This document shows, piece by piece, positions 20,940 through 31,404 of a stretch of DNA of 64,000 bases. The notes below the pieces were generated by a model. The model was not told the origin of the DNA, did no database searches, and was given only the letters and a program-made list of their open reading frames with translations. Origin of the DNA: Orientallactaga sibirica (lineage: Eukaryota > Chordata > Mammalia > Rodentia > Dipodidae). The stretch spans positions 5,846,001 through 5,910,000 of the forward strand of contig JAEOAD010000018.1 of assembly GCA_036365145.1 (NCBI GenBank), written 5' to 3'. A program made the position numbers and the translations under genes. Each line of letters starts with the position of its first letter. Within the stretch, counting starts at the first letter, position 1.

Positions 20940-21360
20940 GCTTTTAATCCATAGGAAGTCAATTTTCCACTCATATATTAGTTTATTTTATATTTTCAAA
21001 TTGATTCAACTATACATTGATTTCCTGTTGTGGGCATTGTGTCCTGAGCGCGGATTACGCGTTTAGGAGAAGCGGATACTTGCAGCTCATAAAGGTTCTT
21101 CAGAGCCGGAGAGCTCTTATCTTGAAAAGGGAGAGTCCAATTTTATTGAAACAGCTAAAATCCCACTTAATTGAATTTTTTTTTCCTTACAAGCTTAGAG
21201 ACTTTTGCTTTCCAATTCAACTCAGGCTCTGCCGTGTTTAAATTTCCAAACCCATAAAGACCTTTATGAAAAAGACCCTCGGAATATTGTGTTTCTGAGC
21301 CGGCTCTGGTGGCCTGGCGGGGAGGGGAGGGGGGTGTCAACCCGCTGTGGAACATCTTAT
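20940..21360. promoter_or_regulatory. Putative conserved noncoding element
   Basis: Repeat-free and CpG-retaining (GAGCGCGGATTACGCGTTTA) with AT-rich motif clusters: GAGAGTCCAATTTTATTGAA, CCCACTTAATTGAATT, CCAATTCAACTCAGG, CATAAAGACCTTTATGAAAA. No open frame or splice signals of note. Its base composition differs sharply from the GC-rich unique DNA on its right. Confidence 0.55.
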
Positions 21361-21939
21361 GATCATGAGCCTTTCATGCCTGTTTTCCGCACCGCGCAGA
21401 AGCCTGCCTGGCTCCTGACAACAGTGTACTCCAGGGCCAGACAGGCAGGTGTGGGGCTGGAGCCTCTGATCCCTTTTATCGGGGCAGCCTCCTCTTTCCT
21501 CCTTTCTTTATCTCCTTATCAAGCCAGTCAGTGGTGCCTGGTGGGCTGCAGAGGATGCCTACCTGGCTGCTTCTCTATGGCCTGATTTGGGGGCCTGCTT
21601 GGGCTTGGCAAGCCTCACTTTCACTCCTCAGGGGCTTTGCCAGGCAGTCAGGATCTTTCTGGGAGTGAGTGGCCTGTGTTGCCCCACTGAGCTGGGCTTT
21701 GATCCTAGCCTCTGGCTCCCAGCCCCAGACACGCCCCCTTTCCTGCTGCCTCCAGGAGGAGGGAGGAGGACAGGGCCAGTGGCCACTGCATACAGTGCTT
21801 CACAGCTGCAGACTGGCCCTTTGGAAGATGCCTCAGCCCCGCTCCACTGTAGGACAGGTTGTGCCCAGGGCAAGTGAGCTGTGAATGAGTGTTCAGGTCT
21901 CAGGTCTAGACCCCAGAGTCTCAGCTACTAGCCACAGGC
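21361..21939. other. GC-rich unique sequence, no gene seen
   Basis: No repeat and no supported exon. Confidence 0.5.
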
Positions 21940-22165
21940 CGGTGCTGCAGGGAGTGTGAGGGCACCTGTGAGTGTGGGAGACCTTCTGCTTAGGGCACCT
22001 GTGGATGAGTCTGGGGAGTTGTCTGCTGGGGGTGCCTAAAGATATGGAGGACCCTATGTTGAGGTGCTGCTGGATGAGTCTCGGGGACCCTGCTGGAGGC
22101 ACAACGGGTGTGAGGCACCCTCAGCTAGGGGTGCCTGCTGGGTGAGTTTGGGGTCCTCTGGAAAT
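21940..22165. repeat. Degenerate minisatellite, ~33-34-bp period
   Basis: GGTGCCTGCTGGATGAGTCT followed by GGGGACC-like phrases recurs near 21960, 21993, 22029, 22061, 22096 and 22128, i.e. six or seven units spaced 32-36 bp, each with substitutions. Confidence 0.7.
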
Positions 22166-23192
22166 GTCCTGAGGAGGTCACATTTCCCAGGTTGGCCACT
22201 CCTCAGTCTTGCAGGAACTTGATCATGTGTGCTCCCCTATACTACTCAGGGCACAACACCCCCATCCTATGTCATGCTCACTCGATCACACTTTCACACT
22301 TCAAGGTCTGTGCTCCATTCTGGGTTGTGAGCACCCTTCTGACTCTCCCTACCCTCCCAGCCTCTTTGCTGAGTCAGCCCAACCTGGGGCTAGGCAAGGA
22401 CACAGACACAGCCTCCCTGGCTTTGGAATTCCACTTCAACCTGTCTCTTGGGGTTCCCTGGCCTCTACCATCCCCTAAAACACTGATGGAGGTCTCATTC
22501 CCTGGGAAAGCTGGAGTCCAGGCCTGCTTCACCTCTGGCTCCCCATTCTAGCCTCAATATTGCTGGGGCTACACTGCCCCTTCTGCTTACCAGCTTGGTG
22601 GTCTAAATGCCCAGTGGAGGTAGAGGGGCATCTGGTCTGGCTCTGGGGATTGCTGAAGGGACAGATTTTCTCTCCATCCTAGTCTTTCTCCTGTACCCCA
22701 TCAGAGCCTATCTGGCTGCCAGTTCGGTACCGAGTGGGGTGGGCAGTGGTACCCAGTCTCCTAGGGACCATCTTTTTCTGTGGGAGTGCAGGACCAGTGC
22801 ATGCCCAGCAGCTAGGCCTGATGGTCATATGACATCTTTTCACCCAGATGGCAGGTTAATGGTGTTCCGGATCTGAAGTTGCTCTGGGACTCTATCTGCA
22901 AAAATGACTAATGGTGATAAGAATCTGGGAGGCTCCTTAACATCTGCAATCACTTTCTCAGCTCACTGGAGCTTCTAGAGAGATCTCCAATGATTCCCTA
23001 GGCCTGTCACAGGCAGGGAGACATGGCGGGTAGCCTTGGGTGCTTACTGGTCATTGCTGGATGGACATCTGCTCCTTCTCCATTTCAGGGGATTTTGCCT
23101 GTGGAGCAGCACTGTATAGCAAGCAGATATATTATTCTTTCAGCATTGGGATTCAGTCAATGAGCAGATCTTCCCCTCCTCCTCCTCTTCCT
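22166..23192. other. Unique sequence, no gene seen
   Basis: Nothing recognised; a short TCC-rich run (about 23165-23195) leads into the next B1. Confidence 0.5.
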
Positions 23193-23337
23193 TCTTTTTC
23201 GAGGTAGGGTCTTGCTCTAGCCCAGGCTGACCTGGAATTCACTCTGTAGTTTCAGGCTGGCCTCGAACTCACAGTGATCCTCCTACCTCAACCTCCTGAG
23301 TGCTGGGATTAAAGGTGTGTGCCACCACGCCCAGCCC
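23193..23337 (-). mobile_element. B1 SINE
   Basis: Reverse, complete, from TTTCGAGGTAGGGTCTTGCT to GTGTGCCACCACGCCCAGC. Confidence 0.95.
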
Positions 23338-23354
23338 AGCAGATACTTCTTAAA

Positions 23355-23598
23355 TTTTTAAAAATGTTTATTTATTTATTTATTTGACAGAGAAAGGGGG
23401 GACAGAGAAAGAGAGAGAGGGATGGAGGGAGAGAGGGAGAGAAAATAGGCATTCCAGGGCCTCCAGCCACTGTAAAACAAACTCCAGATGTGTCCGCCCC
23501 CTTGTGCAGCTGGCTAACATGGGTCCTGGGGAATCAAACCTGGGTCCTTTGGCTTTGCAGGCAAACACCTTAACCGCTAAGCCATACCTCCAGCCCTA
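23355..23598 (-). mobile_element. B2-like SINE with 17-bp target-site duplication
   Basis: AGCAGATACTTCTTAAA flanks it exactly (23338-23354 and 23599-23615). Reverse copy with TTTATTTATTTATTTATTTG tail, GA run, TGTAAAACAAACTCCAGATG body and CCGCTAAGCCATACCTCCAG head. Confidence 0.96.
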
Positions 23599-23615
23599 AG
23601 CAGATACTTCTTAAA

Positions 23616-24299
23616 AAGCTGCCAGAACTTCATTCAAAATGTACCAGTACTTTAGGTCCATTTGACAGAGAGTGACCAACCCCTGGGCTGGAGGAGCTCA
23701 GAGGAGGAATGGTCAGCTTGGTTGCTACTAGAGAGGATAGGAAGGAACATTCTGAGGGAGGTGGCACTAGCACCACCCCAGAAGGTTCTGGATTCACACA
23801 CTGTCCAGCTTGTCCAAGTCAAGGCTTTGAATCTGGAGGTTGGGGGGGCAGAAAGGGCTCCTTGCAGAATAAGCCTCCCTATCCTTCTGGGGGACCCCTG
23901 TCCTTAGCCCTGAGCCTCCAGGGGTAAGTTCTGCTGAAGCACCAGCCTCTCCCCAGGCACAGGCCTGATAGGCACCTGCTGTGCACACACAAAGGAGAGG
24001 AGAGGGCCAGGTGGGCGTGGGTGGGAGGCTGAAGCAGGAGCTCTTAGGATCTTGGGATCCTGAAAGACACTTGTACACCCTGCAGCCCTGGCTCAGCCTT
24101 CCCTGCCTTCTGCCCCTGTCCAGAAGAGCAGGGGCTTGTGGAGCATGAGGGAAGCCCAGCTGTAACTCCAGCTGCTTGCTCTGTGATCTGGCAGTCCCCA
24201 GCAGTGCTCAGTGGGATTATGGTGACAACCCTCCAGTTGCAGTGACATGGAACCCATTAGCTCCTTTAGAAATGAAAGTTCCAGCTTATATTGGCAGTT
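23616..24299. other. Unique sequence, no gene seen
   Basis: Nothing recognised. Confidence 0.5.
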
Positions 24300-24582
24300 A
24301 ATGGTTGCTGGAGGAAGGGGAGGCATTTTTTTTAGTGGTGTAGCCACTAGTAAGGTGCCCATACCCCAGTCAATAACCCCACATCCATGCTCATGCAAGC
24401 AACCCCAATTAAACTCAGTGGATCACAAAAAAAGACATGAAAAGAGGAGGGGGACTTATTGGGGAAAAAGGGTTAAGGAAGAGTGGAAGGGGAACAAAAG
24501 ATAGCAAAAGTAAAGGGGTGAATATGCCCAAATTTATTATATACATGTATGAAATTGTCAGTGAATAAATTGAGAAAAAAAT
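24300..24582 (+). mobile_element. LINE-1 3' end (rodent Lx/L1 type), 5' truncated
   Basis: AGTGGTGTAGCCACTAGTAA, GCAACCCCAATTAAACTCAG, GAGGGGGACTTATTGG, TATTATATACATGTATGAAA and TTGTCAGTGAATAAATTGAG follow the order of rodent L1 3' UTRs. Only the last ~280 bp is present. Confidence 0.8.
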
Positions 24583-24989
24583 CTAAGGGGGGGGAAGGTA
24601 TAGATGAAATAAAATGGTGAAAAAAATGGGGGATAAAAGTTCTAGCCTGGCCACAAAGCAGTCATGGTGCATCCCCCAACCTCTTTCTAGGTGCTTAGTA
24701 GCTGCTCGCAGGCAAGTAATGCAACTTCACTAGTCTGCACCAACCTGGGGTGCATGTGCCTCTGTACAGGGGACAGTGAGCCTAGCCAGGTTCCGGGAGC
24801 CGGGGTTCTCCCAAACCCTCCCCCCAACACCAAAGGAGTAGCCTGCCCCAGGAACAAGACCTGGGCTTCCTCAGGAACTGGGTGGTTCTGGGGCATTACT
24901 TTGGCCCCAGGGCCCAGGGGTGCAGTGCATGGTATGTCCAGCAGAGGGCGAGTGCTGGCTGCAGAGCCCCAGCCCCACCCTTGCCCCAC
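24583..24989. other. Unique sequence, no gene seen
   Basis: Nothing recognised. Confidence 0.5.
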
Positions 24990-25345
24990 CCGCCCGGTCC
25001 TCTCCCTTCCTGTGTCTGAACATGTGAGAGCCGTTCGCAGTCACAGCACATTTTAATAGTAGAATGTAATTCTTGGGCAGCAGAAAAATGAAAGTGAGAA
25101 GTCTATGAATTATTACAAGTGCACTCAATCTCCCGGCCGAGCAGCGGCCCTGGGCTGGAAAGCCTTTTTTTCTTGTGTTTAAGTTAGCGTGGAAGATGAA
25201 ATAGTCACAGAGGCGCACTGGCCACTCGAACCTGTTATTGCTAGCTGTGTGTCTCCTATAAATACTCTTCTGATTTATAAGCTCACTCTGCGTTATAAAT
25301 GGAAAAAACTGAAATGCCTTCAAGAGTAACTTTTCAGAGCCTGAG
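24990..25345. promoter_or_regulatory. Putative conserved noncoding element
   Basis: CACATTTTAATAGTAGAATG, TATGAATTATTACAAGTGCA, CTCCCGGCCGAGCAGCGGCC, GTTATTGCTAGCTGTGTG, CCTATAAATACTCTTCTGAT and GCGTTATAAATGGAAAAAAC: AT-rich motifs mixed with retained CpGs and no repeats. TATAAATA near 25257 could act as a TATA box, but no initiator or exon is visible. Confidence 0.55.
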
Positions 25346-25572
25346 ATGTCCCCGCAGGTCCACTCCTGCCTGTCAATACCAACCAGATGGAGCAGGGGCT
25401 GTGGGCTGGTGGGGTCAGAATTCTGTGGGTCAAGGGCTGAAGTTTGCATTTGGAGATAGAGACCAACTGCCCCTGTTTGCCTGGAGTTGATCCGGTTCCC
25501 AGGACAGAGCATCACGTGCAGTAATGGGGAGCTGGCCACCTGGCCCTGGCAATGCTCACTGATGTGTTTCTG

Positions 25573-25720
25573 GTTTTCTTTTCTTTTCTTTTCTTTTCTT
25601 TTCTTTTCTTTTCTTTTCTTTTCTTTTCTTTTCTTTTCTTTCCTTTCCTTTCCTTTCCTTTCCTTTCCTTTCCTTTCCTTTTCTTTTCTTTTCTTTTCTT
25701 TTCTTTTCTTTTCTTTTTTG
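25573..25720. repeat. Symmetric polypyrimidine microsatellite (TTTTC)n-(TTTCC)n-(TTTTC)n
   Basis: About 67 bp of TTTTC, then about 40 bp of TTTCC, then about 40 bp of TTTTC again. The strand is entirely pyrimidine, so it is a mirror-type tract able in principle to form triplex (H-)DNA. Confidence 0.96.
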
Positions 25721-26159
25721 AACAAAACATGGTGTGAAATTCCCTGTGGACCTGACAAGAGGAACAAGGAATCTCAGGCCCCTTCCTGAGCCCTCTTAGG
25801 TCCCACTAACACCTCCTTGGACCTTCTGGTGTTCACACTCGACAGCACACCTCAGAGCTCACACCTTGGCCAGGTGGCCATGGGGGCCTCTTCTGAGAAG
25901 TGGACAGAGTGACATTAGTCCCCCAGGTCTGTGTGAACTAAGGAGATAATTCTCCTGTTGTATCCAGCTGGTGCCCAGTGTCATTGGGGCACTGTCCTGG
26001 AAAACTGGACTGCATAGAGATCATTTCCTTCATCTGACAGCCAGCAGGACCCAGAGTTTGCAGACATACCACCAGGAGTAGCCAGCCTCTGGGCAGGTGC
26101 TATGGCCACCCAGGAATGTTACTGAGCTGTACCTGGTGCACCCAGGGCCACTTATCCCT
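25721..26159. other. Unique sequence, no gene seen
   Basis: Nothing recognised. Confidence 0.5.
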
Positions 26160-26400
26160 CTTGAACCACTCTTCACACATTAAGGACTCCCAGGAAAACT
26201 TGTTTAGGTTTAAAGGGAAAAGGGCCAGGAAGTGAGCTCTTTCATTGGATTTGCTCTCTGCTCCCAGAGTCATCCAGAAACATGGCCCTTTAATGAAAGT
26301 GACTCTGAGTGATGAACCGGAAAGTCACCAGCTATTGGGCCTGGCTGGTAATGGCTCCAGCTGCAGATGCTGCCGTTTCTAGGAATCATGACAGAGTAGC
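26160..26400. promoter_or_regulatory. Possible conserved noncoding block
   Basis: Repeat-free with TTGTTTAGGTTTAAAGGGAA, GGCCCTTTAATGAAAGTGAC and GATGAACCGGAAAGTCACC. Motif density is lower than in the other blocks. Confidence 0.3.
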
Positions 26401-27119
26401 ACACATGTACCCTTCAGAGCCCATGATACATACAGCCAGCCCCTATGGGCAGGAAGCCTGGCCCTGGAGATAGTTTTACAAAAATGGGGCTAATGTTGAC
26501 CCAGGAGTCCTTGGGTGGTGGTGTGCAGCTGCCCTGCCAGGAGTCGGTTCCACTGCACTATTCCTGTGTGTCTCCACTCCTGCAGGACTGTTGATGTGCA
26601 TGCTGGGGATGTTTATCAAAGGGAAGTAACATTCCTACAGAAATCAAAGTGTGGGTTTGATCTCAAGGCCAGTCAGGGAAAAGCTGTCTTGCAATTGGGC
26701 AGGAACTAAAATCTCCAAGGCAAAGCAGACACCAGGCATGTGGGCATGGTGGCTGTGAGCAGGTACCAGATAGCACTTTCCCTTGGGGTACATCGGGGCC
26801 ATACTGCTCAGGGAAGGGTGACAGACAAGTGAGTTTCCTCCTCCCCGTCCCTCACAAACACAAAGCATGGTCCAGGATGCAGTCTGCTAATGGTCTCCAC
26901 ATGGCAGAAGCTACTTATGAAACTCCAGAGGCTGAGGTGGGACCCATAGGAAGGAGAAGTAGACCGAGAGCCCAGAGGCTACAAGGGACTCTGCACTTGA
27001 CCTCCCTCCAGCTCCTGAGGGTGGCCTGCTATTGTTGGTGATCCCTAGCCTGTGGAAACATCACTCTGACTTCTGCCTTCAATGGCCACATGGTGTTCTC
27101 TGCATGCACATCTATGCCC
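26401..27119. other. Unique sequence, no gene seen
   Basis: Nothing recognised. Confidence 0.5.
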
Positions 27120-27262
27120 AAAATTTTTATAAGGACATCAGTCATATTTTATTAGCATTCCTTTAATAACCTCATTTTAACTCAATAATCTGCAAAGATT
27201 TGACTTTCAAACAAGGGCCCATTCACAGCTCCTGGAGGTGGATCCATTGAAACAGACATCCC
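27120..27262 (+). mobile_element. Ancient mammalian interspersed-repeat remnant
   Basis: TATAAGGACATCAGTCATAT, AACCTCATTTTAACTCAATA and CTGCAAAGATTTGACTTTCA follow a phrase order familiar from old mammalian LTR/MER repeats (rank order 'ACACCAGTCATATTGGATTA', 'GACCTCATTTTAACTTAATT'). I cannot name the family with certainty. Confidence 0.45.
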
Positions 27263-27474
27263 TTTTTTTTTCCTCTTCCTTCCTGAGGCTGGGTCATACA
27301 CTGTAGTCCAGGCTGGATTAAAAAACAATTTTTTTTTCAAGATAGGGTCTCACTGCAGCCCAGGCTGACCTGGAGCTAACTCTGTAGTCCCAGGCTGGCC
27401 TTGAACTTACTGTGATATTTCTACTTCTGCCTTTCAAGTGCTGGGATTAAATCATGTGCCACCATGCCAGGCTC
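27263..27474 (-). mobile_element. B1 SINE preceded by a B1 fragment
   Basis: A short reverse B1 tail-side fragment (GAGGCTGGGTCATACACTGT at 27283) is followed by a nearly complete reverse B1 (27327-27474: CAAGATAGGGTCTCACTGCA to GTGCCACCATGCCAGGC). Confidence 0.88.
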
Positions 27475-27486
27475 AAAAATGTGTGT

Positions 27487-27699
27487 TTTTTTAAAAATAA
27501 TTATTTATATATTTGCAAGCAGAGAGAAGAGAGACAGACAGAGAGAGAATGGGCAAGCCAGGGCCTGTAGCCACTGCAAACGAACTCCAGACTCATGTAC
27601 CCCTTGTGCATCTGGCTTATGTGGATCTTGGGGAATCAAACCTGGATCCTTTGGCTTCACAGGCAAATGCCTTAACTGCTAAGCCATCTCTCCAGCCCC
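27487..27699 (-). mobile_element. B2-like SINE (short subfamily)
   Basis: Reverse, complete: TTTGCAAGCAGAGAGAAGAG, CCACTGCAAACGAACTCCAG, and ACTGCTAAGCCATCTCTCCA at the head. Confidence 0.94.
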
Positions 27700-28687
27700 A
27701 TAAAAATGTTTTTTATTCTGAACTAATTATAAAACTTTTCCAAAAATCGAATAAGGAGTTCCTGTATGTCCCTTGGCAACTTCTTTTAATATTAACACTT
27801 CAAGTGGCACAGTCCAATGATCCCCCTCCATAAAGCACTGTTAATAAGCCAATGCATTTTATACTAATATCTTTCTGCTCTGGGCCCTGGGCTATACTGA
27901 GCTGTCATACTTCCAGGGACAGGTCCCCAGCTCCCTGTCCTTCATGACCTTGGCCAGTGTGAAAGGTGTACAAGGTTGCCTCATGACTGAGGTGAAGTGT
28001 AGTTTGGAGCAGAAATCCTACAGCAGCAAGGCTCAGCTTTCTCCCATGACATACATGCCATGGCCATGGGTGTCATTTTGGGGACTCTAGCTCCGGCTAT
28101 GCCCACACCAACATGTCTTAGGTCCCAGACCTCTGGAAGCCCAGAAGTGTCCAAGGTTGTAGCAGCAAGAAGGGATTCAGTGTGTTGGCCTTGCCTATGG
28201 CTTCTCTGTGGACCAAGGCAGCCCTTGCACTTTTCTGCTTGCCCTCCTTGGGCAGCTCAGGCACCTCCTAATTCCAGCCCCATGGAGGTGGTAGGAGTGG
28301 GGAGAATGACCAGCATTTGTCCAGCTTGTCAGTGTCAGGTGTCCGTCTGGGCTGCTGGTCTCACTATGAACCTGGGGCCTACCTCTGGTAGCTTCTGGAC
28401 AGAGTGAGTGAGCAGCTGTCTGGAGAGACCCTCTCTGCTGCTTGGCTCATCTCTCCAGGAAGAAGGCACAGGCCAGGTCTGCTGCAGCTCAGGGTGGGAG
28501 GCAGGGCCTGAGATCTGAGAGCCAGAGTAGAGGCCAGGAAGATGCTGAGAATGGCTCTTGCTCAGGCCATTTGAGTGGCTCTGTGGCCCTCAAGGATGGT
28601 GTGTGCAGGGAGATAATGGATGAACGTGGGCACAATGCAATGGGGTACGAGCTGTGAGAAGAGTTGAATCAAAAGTGATTTTTAAAA
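27700..28687. other. Unique sequence, no gene seen
   Basis: Nothing recognised; no exon supported. Confidence 0.5.
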
Positions 28688-28694
28688 AAGTGAT

Positions 28695-28863
28695 AGCTGC
28701 CAGGTGTGGTGGTGCACACCTTTAATCCCAGCACTCGGGAGGTTGAGGTGGGAGGATCACTGTGAGTTCAAGGCCAGCCTGAGACTACGTAGTGAATTCC
28801 AGGTCAGCATTGGCTACAGTGAGACCCTACCTCAATAAACCAAAAAAAAAAAAAAAAAAAAAA
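28695..28863 (+). mobile_element. B1 SINE
   Basis: GCCAGGTGTGGTGGTGCACA start, complete body, pure A tail. AAGTGA lies on both sides and may be the target-site duplication. Confidence 0.94.
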
Positions 28864-28879
28864 AGAAGTGAGCTCCTCA

Positions 28880-29030
28880 CTTACCCTCATCCCCCTTCCC
28901 AACCTACCACCCATCCACCCATCTATCCATCAATTCACCCATCATCCATCTACCCACACTCATCTACCATCCATCCACTTATGCATTCATTCGTTCATCT
29001 GCCCACATGTCTGTCCATTTATTTTTTTCA
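28880..29030. repeat. Degenerate ATCC/CCAT array
   Basis: CCACCCATCCACCCATCTAT and later CATTCATTCGTTCATCTGCC: an imperfect tetranucleotide tract following the B1 A tail. Confidence 0.8.
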
Positions 29031-29111
29031 TGTAATTTATTAATTTTCAGGTTTGATTACATTTAGAACAAGTTACAGTAAAATTTTAATTAAGTCTTGT
29101 GAAAACACTTC

Positions 29112-29170
29112 AACGTTGTCATGACCGCCTTACCTGTGCACTTCCCCTCCGTACGACTCCCCACTCATGC
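29112..29170 (+). repeat. Inverted repeat, left arm (59 bp)
   Basis: Starts AACGTTGTCATGACCGCCT and ends CCACTCATGC. It matches the reverse complement of 29567-29625 at 51 of 59 positions with no gaps. Between the arms lie 43 bp plus a later LTR insertion. Confidence 0.9.
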
Positions 29171-29213
29171 ACCTCCTCACCATGCCATATCCTCACCTGG
29201 ATGGATAGCTGGG

Positions 29214-29563
29214 TGTTGCAGTCAGGTTTGCATTGCTGGCAGAAATCACCCGACCAAGAGCAGATTTTGGGGAAAAAAGGGGTTTATTGTGGCTTACAGA
29301 CTCAAGGGGAAGCTCCACAATGGCAGGGGGAAATGAAGGCATGAGCAGAGGGTAGACATCACCCCTGGCCAACATAAGGTGGACAATAGCAACAGGAGAG
29401 TGTGCCAAACACTAGCAAGGGGGACACTCGCTATAATACCCGTAAGCCCACCCCCAACAATACACCACCTCCAGGAGGCATTAATTCCCGAATCTCCATT
29501 AGCTAGGAGCCTAGCATTCAGAACACCTAAGTTTATGGGGGACACCTGAATCAAACCACCACA
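29214..29563 (-). mobile_element. MT-type MaLR solo LTR
   Basis: On the minus strand it begins TGTGGTGGTTTGATTCAGGT and ends CCTGACTGCAACA, the TG...CA termini of an LTR. It has CATAAACTTAGGTGTTCTGA near the start and a polyadenylation signal in AAGCCACAATAAACC. CTGGG/CTGGC flank it, close to a 5-bp target-site duplication. No internal sequence remains, so it is a solo LTR. Confidence 0.88.
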
Positions 29564-29566
29564 CTG

Positions 29567-29625
29567 GCATGGGTGAGGAGGCATACGGAAGGGAAGTGCA
29601 TAGGGGAGGCGGTCATGACAACGTT
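29567..29625 (-). repeat. Inverted repeat, right arm (59 bp)
   Basis: GCATGGGTGAGGAGGCATAC through GTCATGACAACGTT, complementary to the left arm. Homology stops abruptly outside both arms. Without the LTR and its duplicated target the loop would be only about 40 bp. Confidence 0.9.
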
Positions 29626-29825
29626 TCAGTTGGGAGAGGAAGGGGTGCTGGGACTGGAGACAGAACAGATGCTGTAGATTGGACCCCAGTTCGTAGTTGC
29701 CATGTGGATCAACATGTTCAGGGCTCGTGCCTCGAGCAGGACACAGCAAACAGTGTGTGGCTGTCATATCTGGCTAGCGTCTGCCTGCCTGACTCAGTCA
29801 GGGGCTTGTTGGAGAGGCTTTTCCC

Positions 29826-30178
29826 TGTGGTAGTTTGAATGGATGTCCCTGGATAGATTTAGGAGTTTTATTAAAGCTTGTAACTTGGTGACCTGGTGGG
29901 TGGATCCTAGGGTCCAAACCTAAGGTGTGGGGGTGCACCTGGAATTCCAGTCTAACGGTATGCAAAGTGCCGGAGTTCTGCTTGGGATTTCTGAAGCTTG
30001 CATGTTTGTGCTGGTGGTGGTTGCTTTTTTTCTCTCTACTTGACCTGTGATTGGGGACCAGCTTCTTCTGCCATTATGGAACTTCCCCTGGATCTGTAAG
30101 CTTCAAATAAATTCCCTTCCTTCCATAACTATGCCTGGTTTGGAAGTTCATCCCAGCAACATAAAACTGTCTACTAAA
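29826..30178 (+). mobile_element. ORR1-like MaLR solo LTR
   Basis: TGTGGTAGTTTGAATGGATG start, TTCTGCCATTATGGAACTTC, CTTCAAATAAATTCCCTTCC (polyadenylation region) and CATCCCAGCAACATAAAACT near the end. Diverged from the other LTRs in the window. Confidence 0.72.
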
Positions 30179-30265
30179 CCCCTCAACCTTCCCACTAAGG
30201 GAGGGTCTGAGACAAGCTTATAGTCTAACTAAAGCCAAATGAAGAATCTTTTGTCACCCTGGCAA

Positions 30266-30506
30266 TTTTTTTTTTTTTAATTTTTGTTTATTTTTATTTA
30301 TTTATATATTTGAGAGTGGCAGACAGAGAGAGAAAGAGAGAGAGAGAGAATGGGCGCAGCAGGGTGTCCAGCCACTGAAAACAAACTCCAGATATATGCG
30401 CCACTTTGTGCATCTGGCTTACATGGGTACTGAGGGAATCAAGCCTCGAACTGGGGTCCTTAGGCTTCACAGGCACATGCTTAACTGCTAAGCTATCTTT
30501 CCAGCC
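30266..30506 (-). mobile_element. B2-like SINE with near-perfect target-site duplication
   Basis: Reverse copy with T-rich tail, GAGAGAGAGAATGGGCGCAG, body, and GCTAAGCTATCTTTCCAGCC head. CACCCTGGCAATTT (left) and CACCCTGGCCATTT (right) flank it. Confidence 0.94.
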
Positions 30507-30899
30507 CACCCTGGCCATTTCTTATATCACTGGTTCCCATGTGTAAGATGAAACAAGCCCACAGCACAGGTGCACCACAGGTGCAGCTGGTTCATGGGTG
30601 CACCTTGCCAGTGAAAAGCTTGGGAGCTCCTTGGCTTCCTGGGTTGCCCCAGGTAGTGGATTACACTATAGTTTGAGAGCTGCTAAGGCTGGTCAGTGGG
30701 AGGCAGGGTGGAAGTCCTTATAAGGAGGCCTTGTTGAGAGGGAGTACAGTTAGGGTGACTGGACCCTGAAAGTAAAAAAGGCAGGAAAGTCTGCACTTGC
30801 TAGAAATCAAAGATGATCTGACTTTGTATTTCTTACCTAGTTTCCTAGACCCGTTTTTCCACAAACAACCAGAACCCCTTCTGGGAGGGAGGTTTTTCA
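30507..30899. other. Unique sequence, no gene seen
   Basis: Nothing recognised. Confidence 0.5.
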
Positions 30900-31391
30900 T
30901 AAGGTTTAAATATTGTGCTTGGTAAAGTTCAGCCCCTGGAACTTGGTATCAGGGCTAGCCTTCCTGAGACAGCCCTAGCTCTAACCAATCAGCTGTCATC
31001 TGGGTCACCTAAGCCGGAAGACAGCACACCATTATAAGGTTATAAATACCTTTGCAAAGGGAGGGCACTTGGGAACTTCCAGCTATGGGTGAGTTTTCCC
31101 CTCTGCTGGGCCTGGGCTGGCTTGGCCTAGGCTAGCTGGGTTAAGTGGAGGGGAGGGCCTCCTAGCCCTTACTCTCTCTCCACATGGGTTCTTTATCCCC
31201 TCCAACTCTTCACATGGCAGGAGCTCCTTGAACTTTCTTTTCTCTCTTTACTTTCCATGGTTTTTCCAGGCCCTTCATGTGTGATCTCTAGCCACGTGGA
31301 TGCCTTTCTTTGGCTCTGTACTTCCCTCAATAAATATAATAATTTAATAGTTATCTTTCTCAGTCTTTTTTTAAATTTCAATTCTTTGATT
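30900..31391 (+). mobile_element. Putative retroviral-type solo LTR
   Basis: The order of signals is that of an LTR: CCAAT box in CTCTAACCAATCAGCTG, TATA box in GGTTATAAATACCTTTGC about 70 bp later, a ~260-bp transcribed part, then the polyadenylation signal CTCAATAAATATAATAA. It resembles an ERV LTR of U3-R-U5 form, but the exact TG/CA ends and a target-site duplication are not clear and I cannot name the family. A promoter plus short exon of a host transcript is an alternative. Confidence 0.45.
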
Positions 31392-31404
31392 AAAATTAGA
31401 AATG

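Noticed and set aside
25250..25262. TATA box in TCCTATAAATAC as a gene promoter
   Set aside because: No CpG island, no initiator or downstream exon; it lies inside an AT-rich enhancer-like block where such words are common.
24871..25767. 298-codon minus-strand frame, the longest in the window
   Set aside because: Its N-terminal Lys/Glu run is the TTTTC/TTTCC microsatellite read backwards and the rest runs through a noncoding enhancer-like block; no domain seen.
28880..29030. CRISPR-like repeat array
   Set aside because: It is a simple degenerate tetranucleotide tract in a mammalian genome without spacers.
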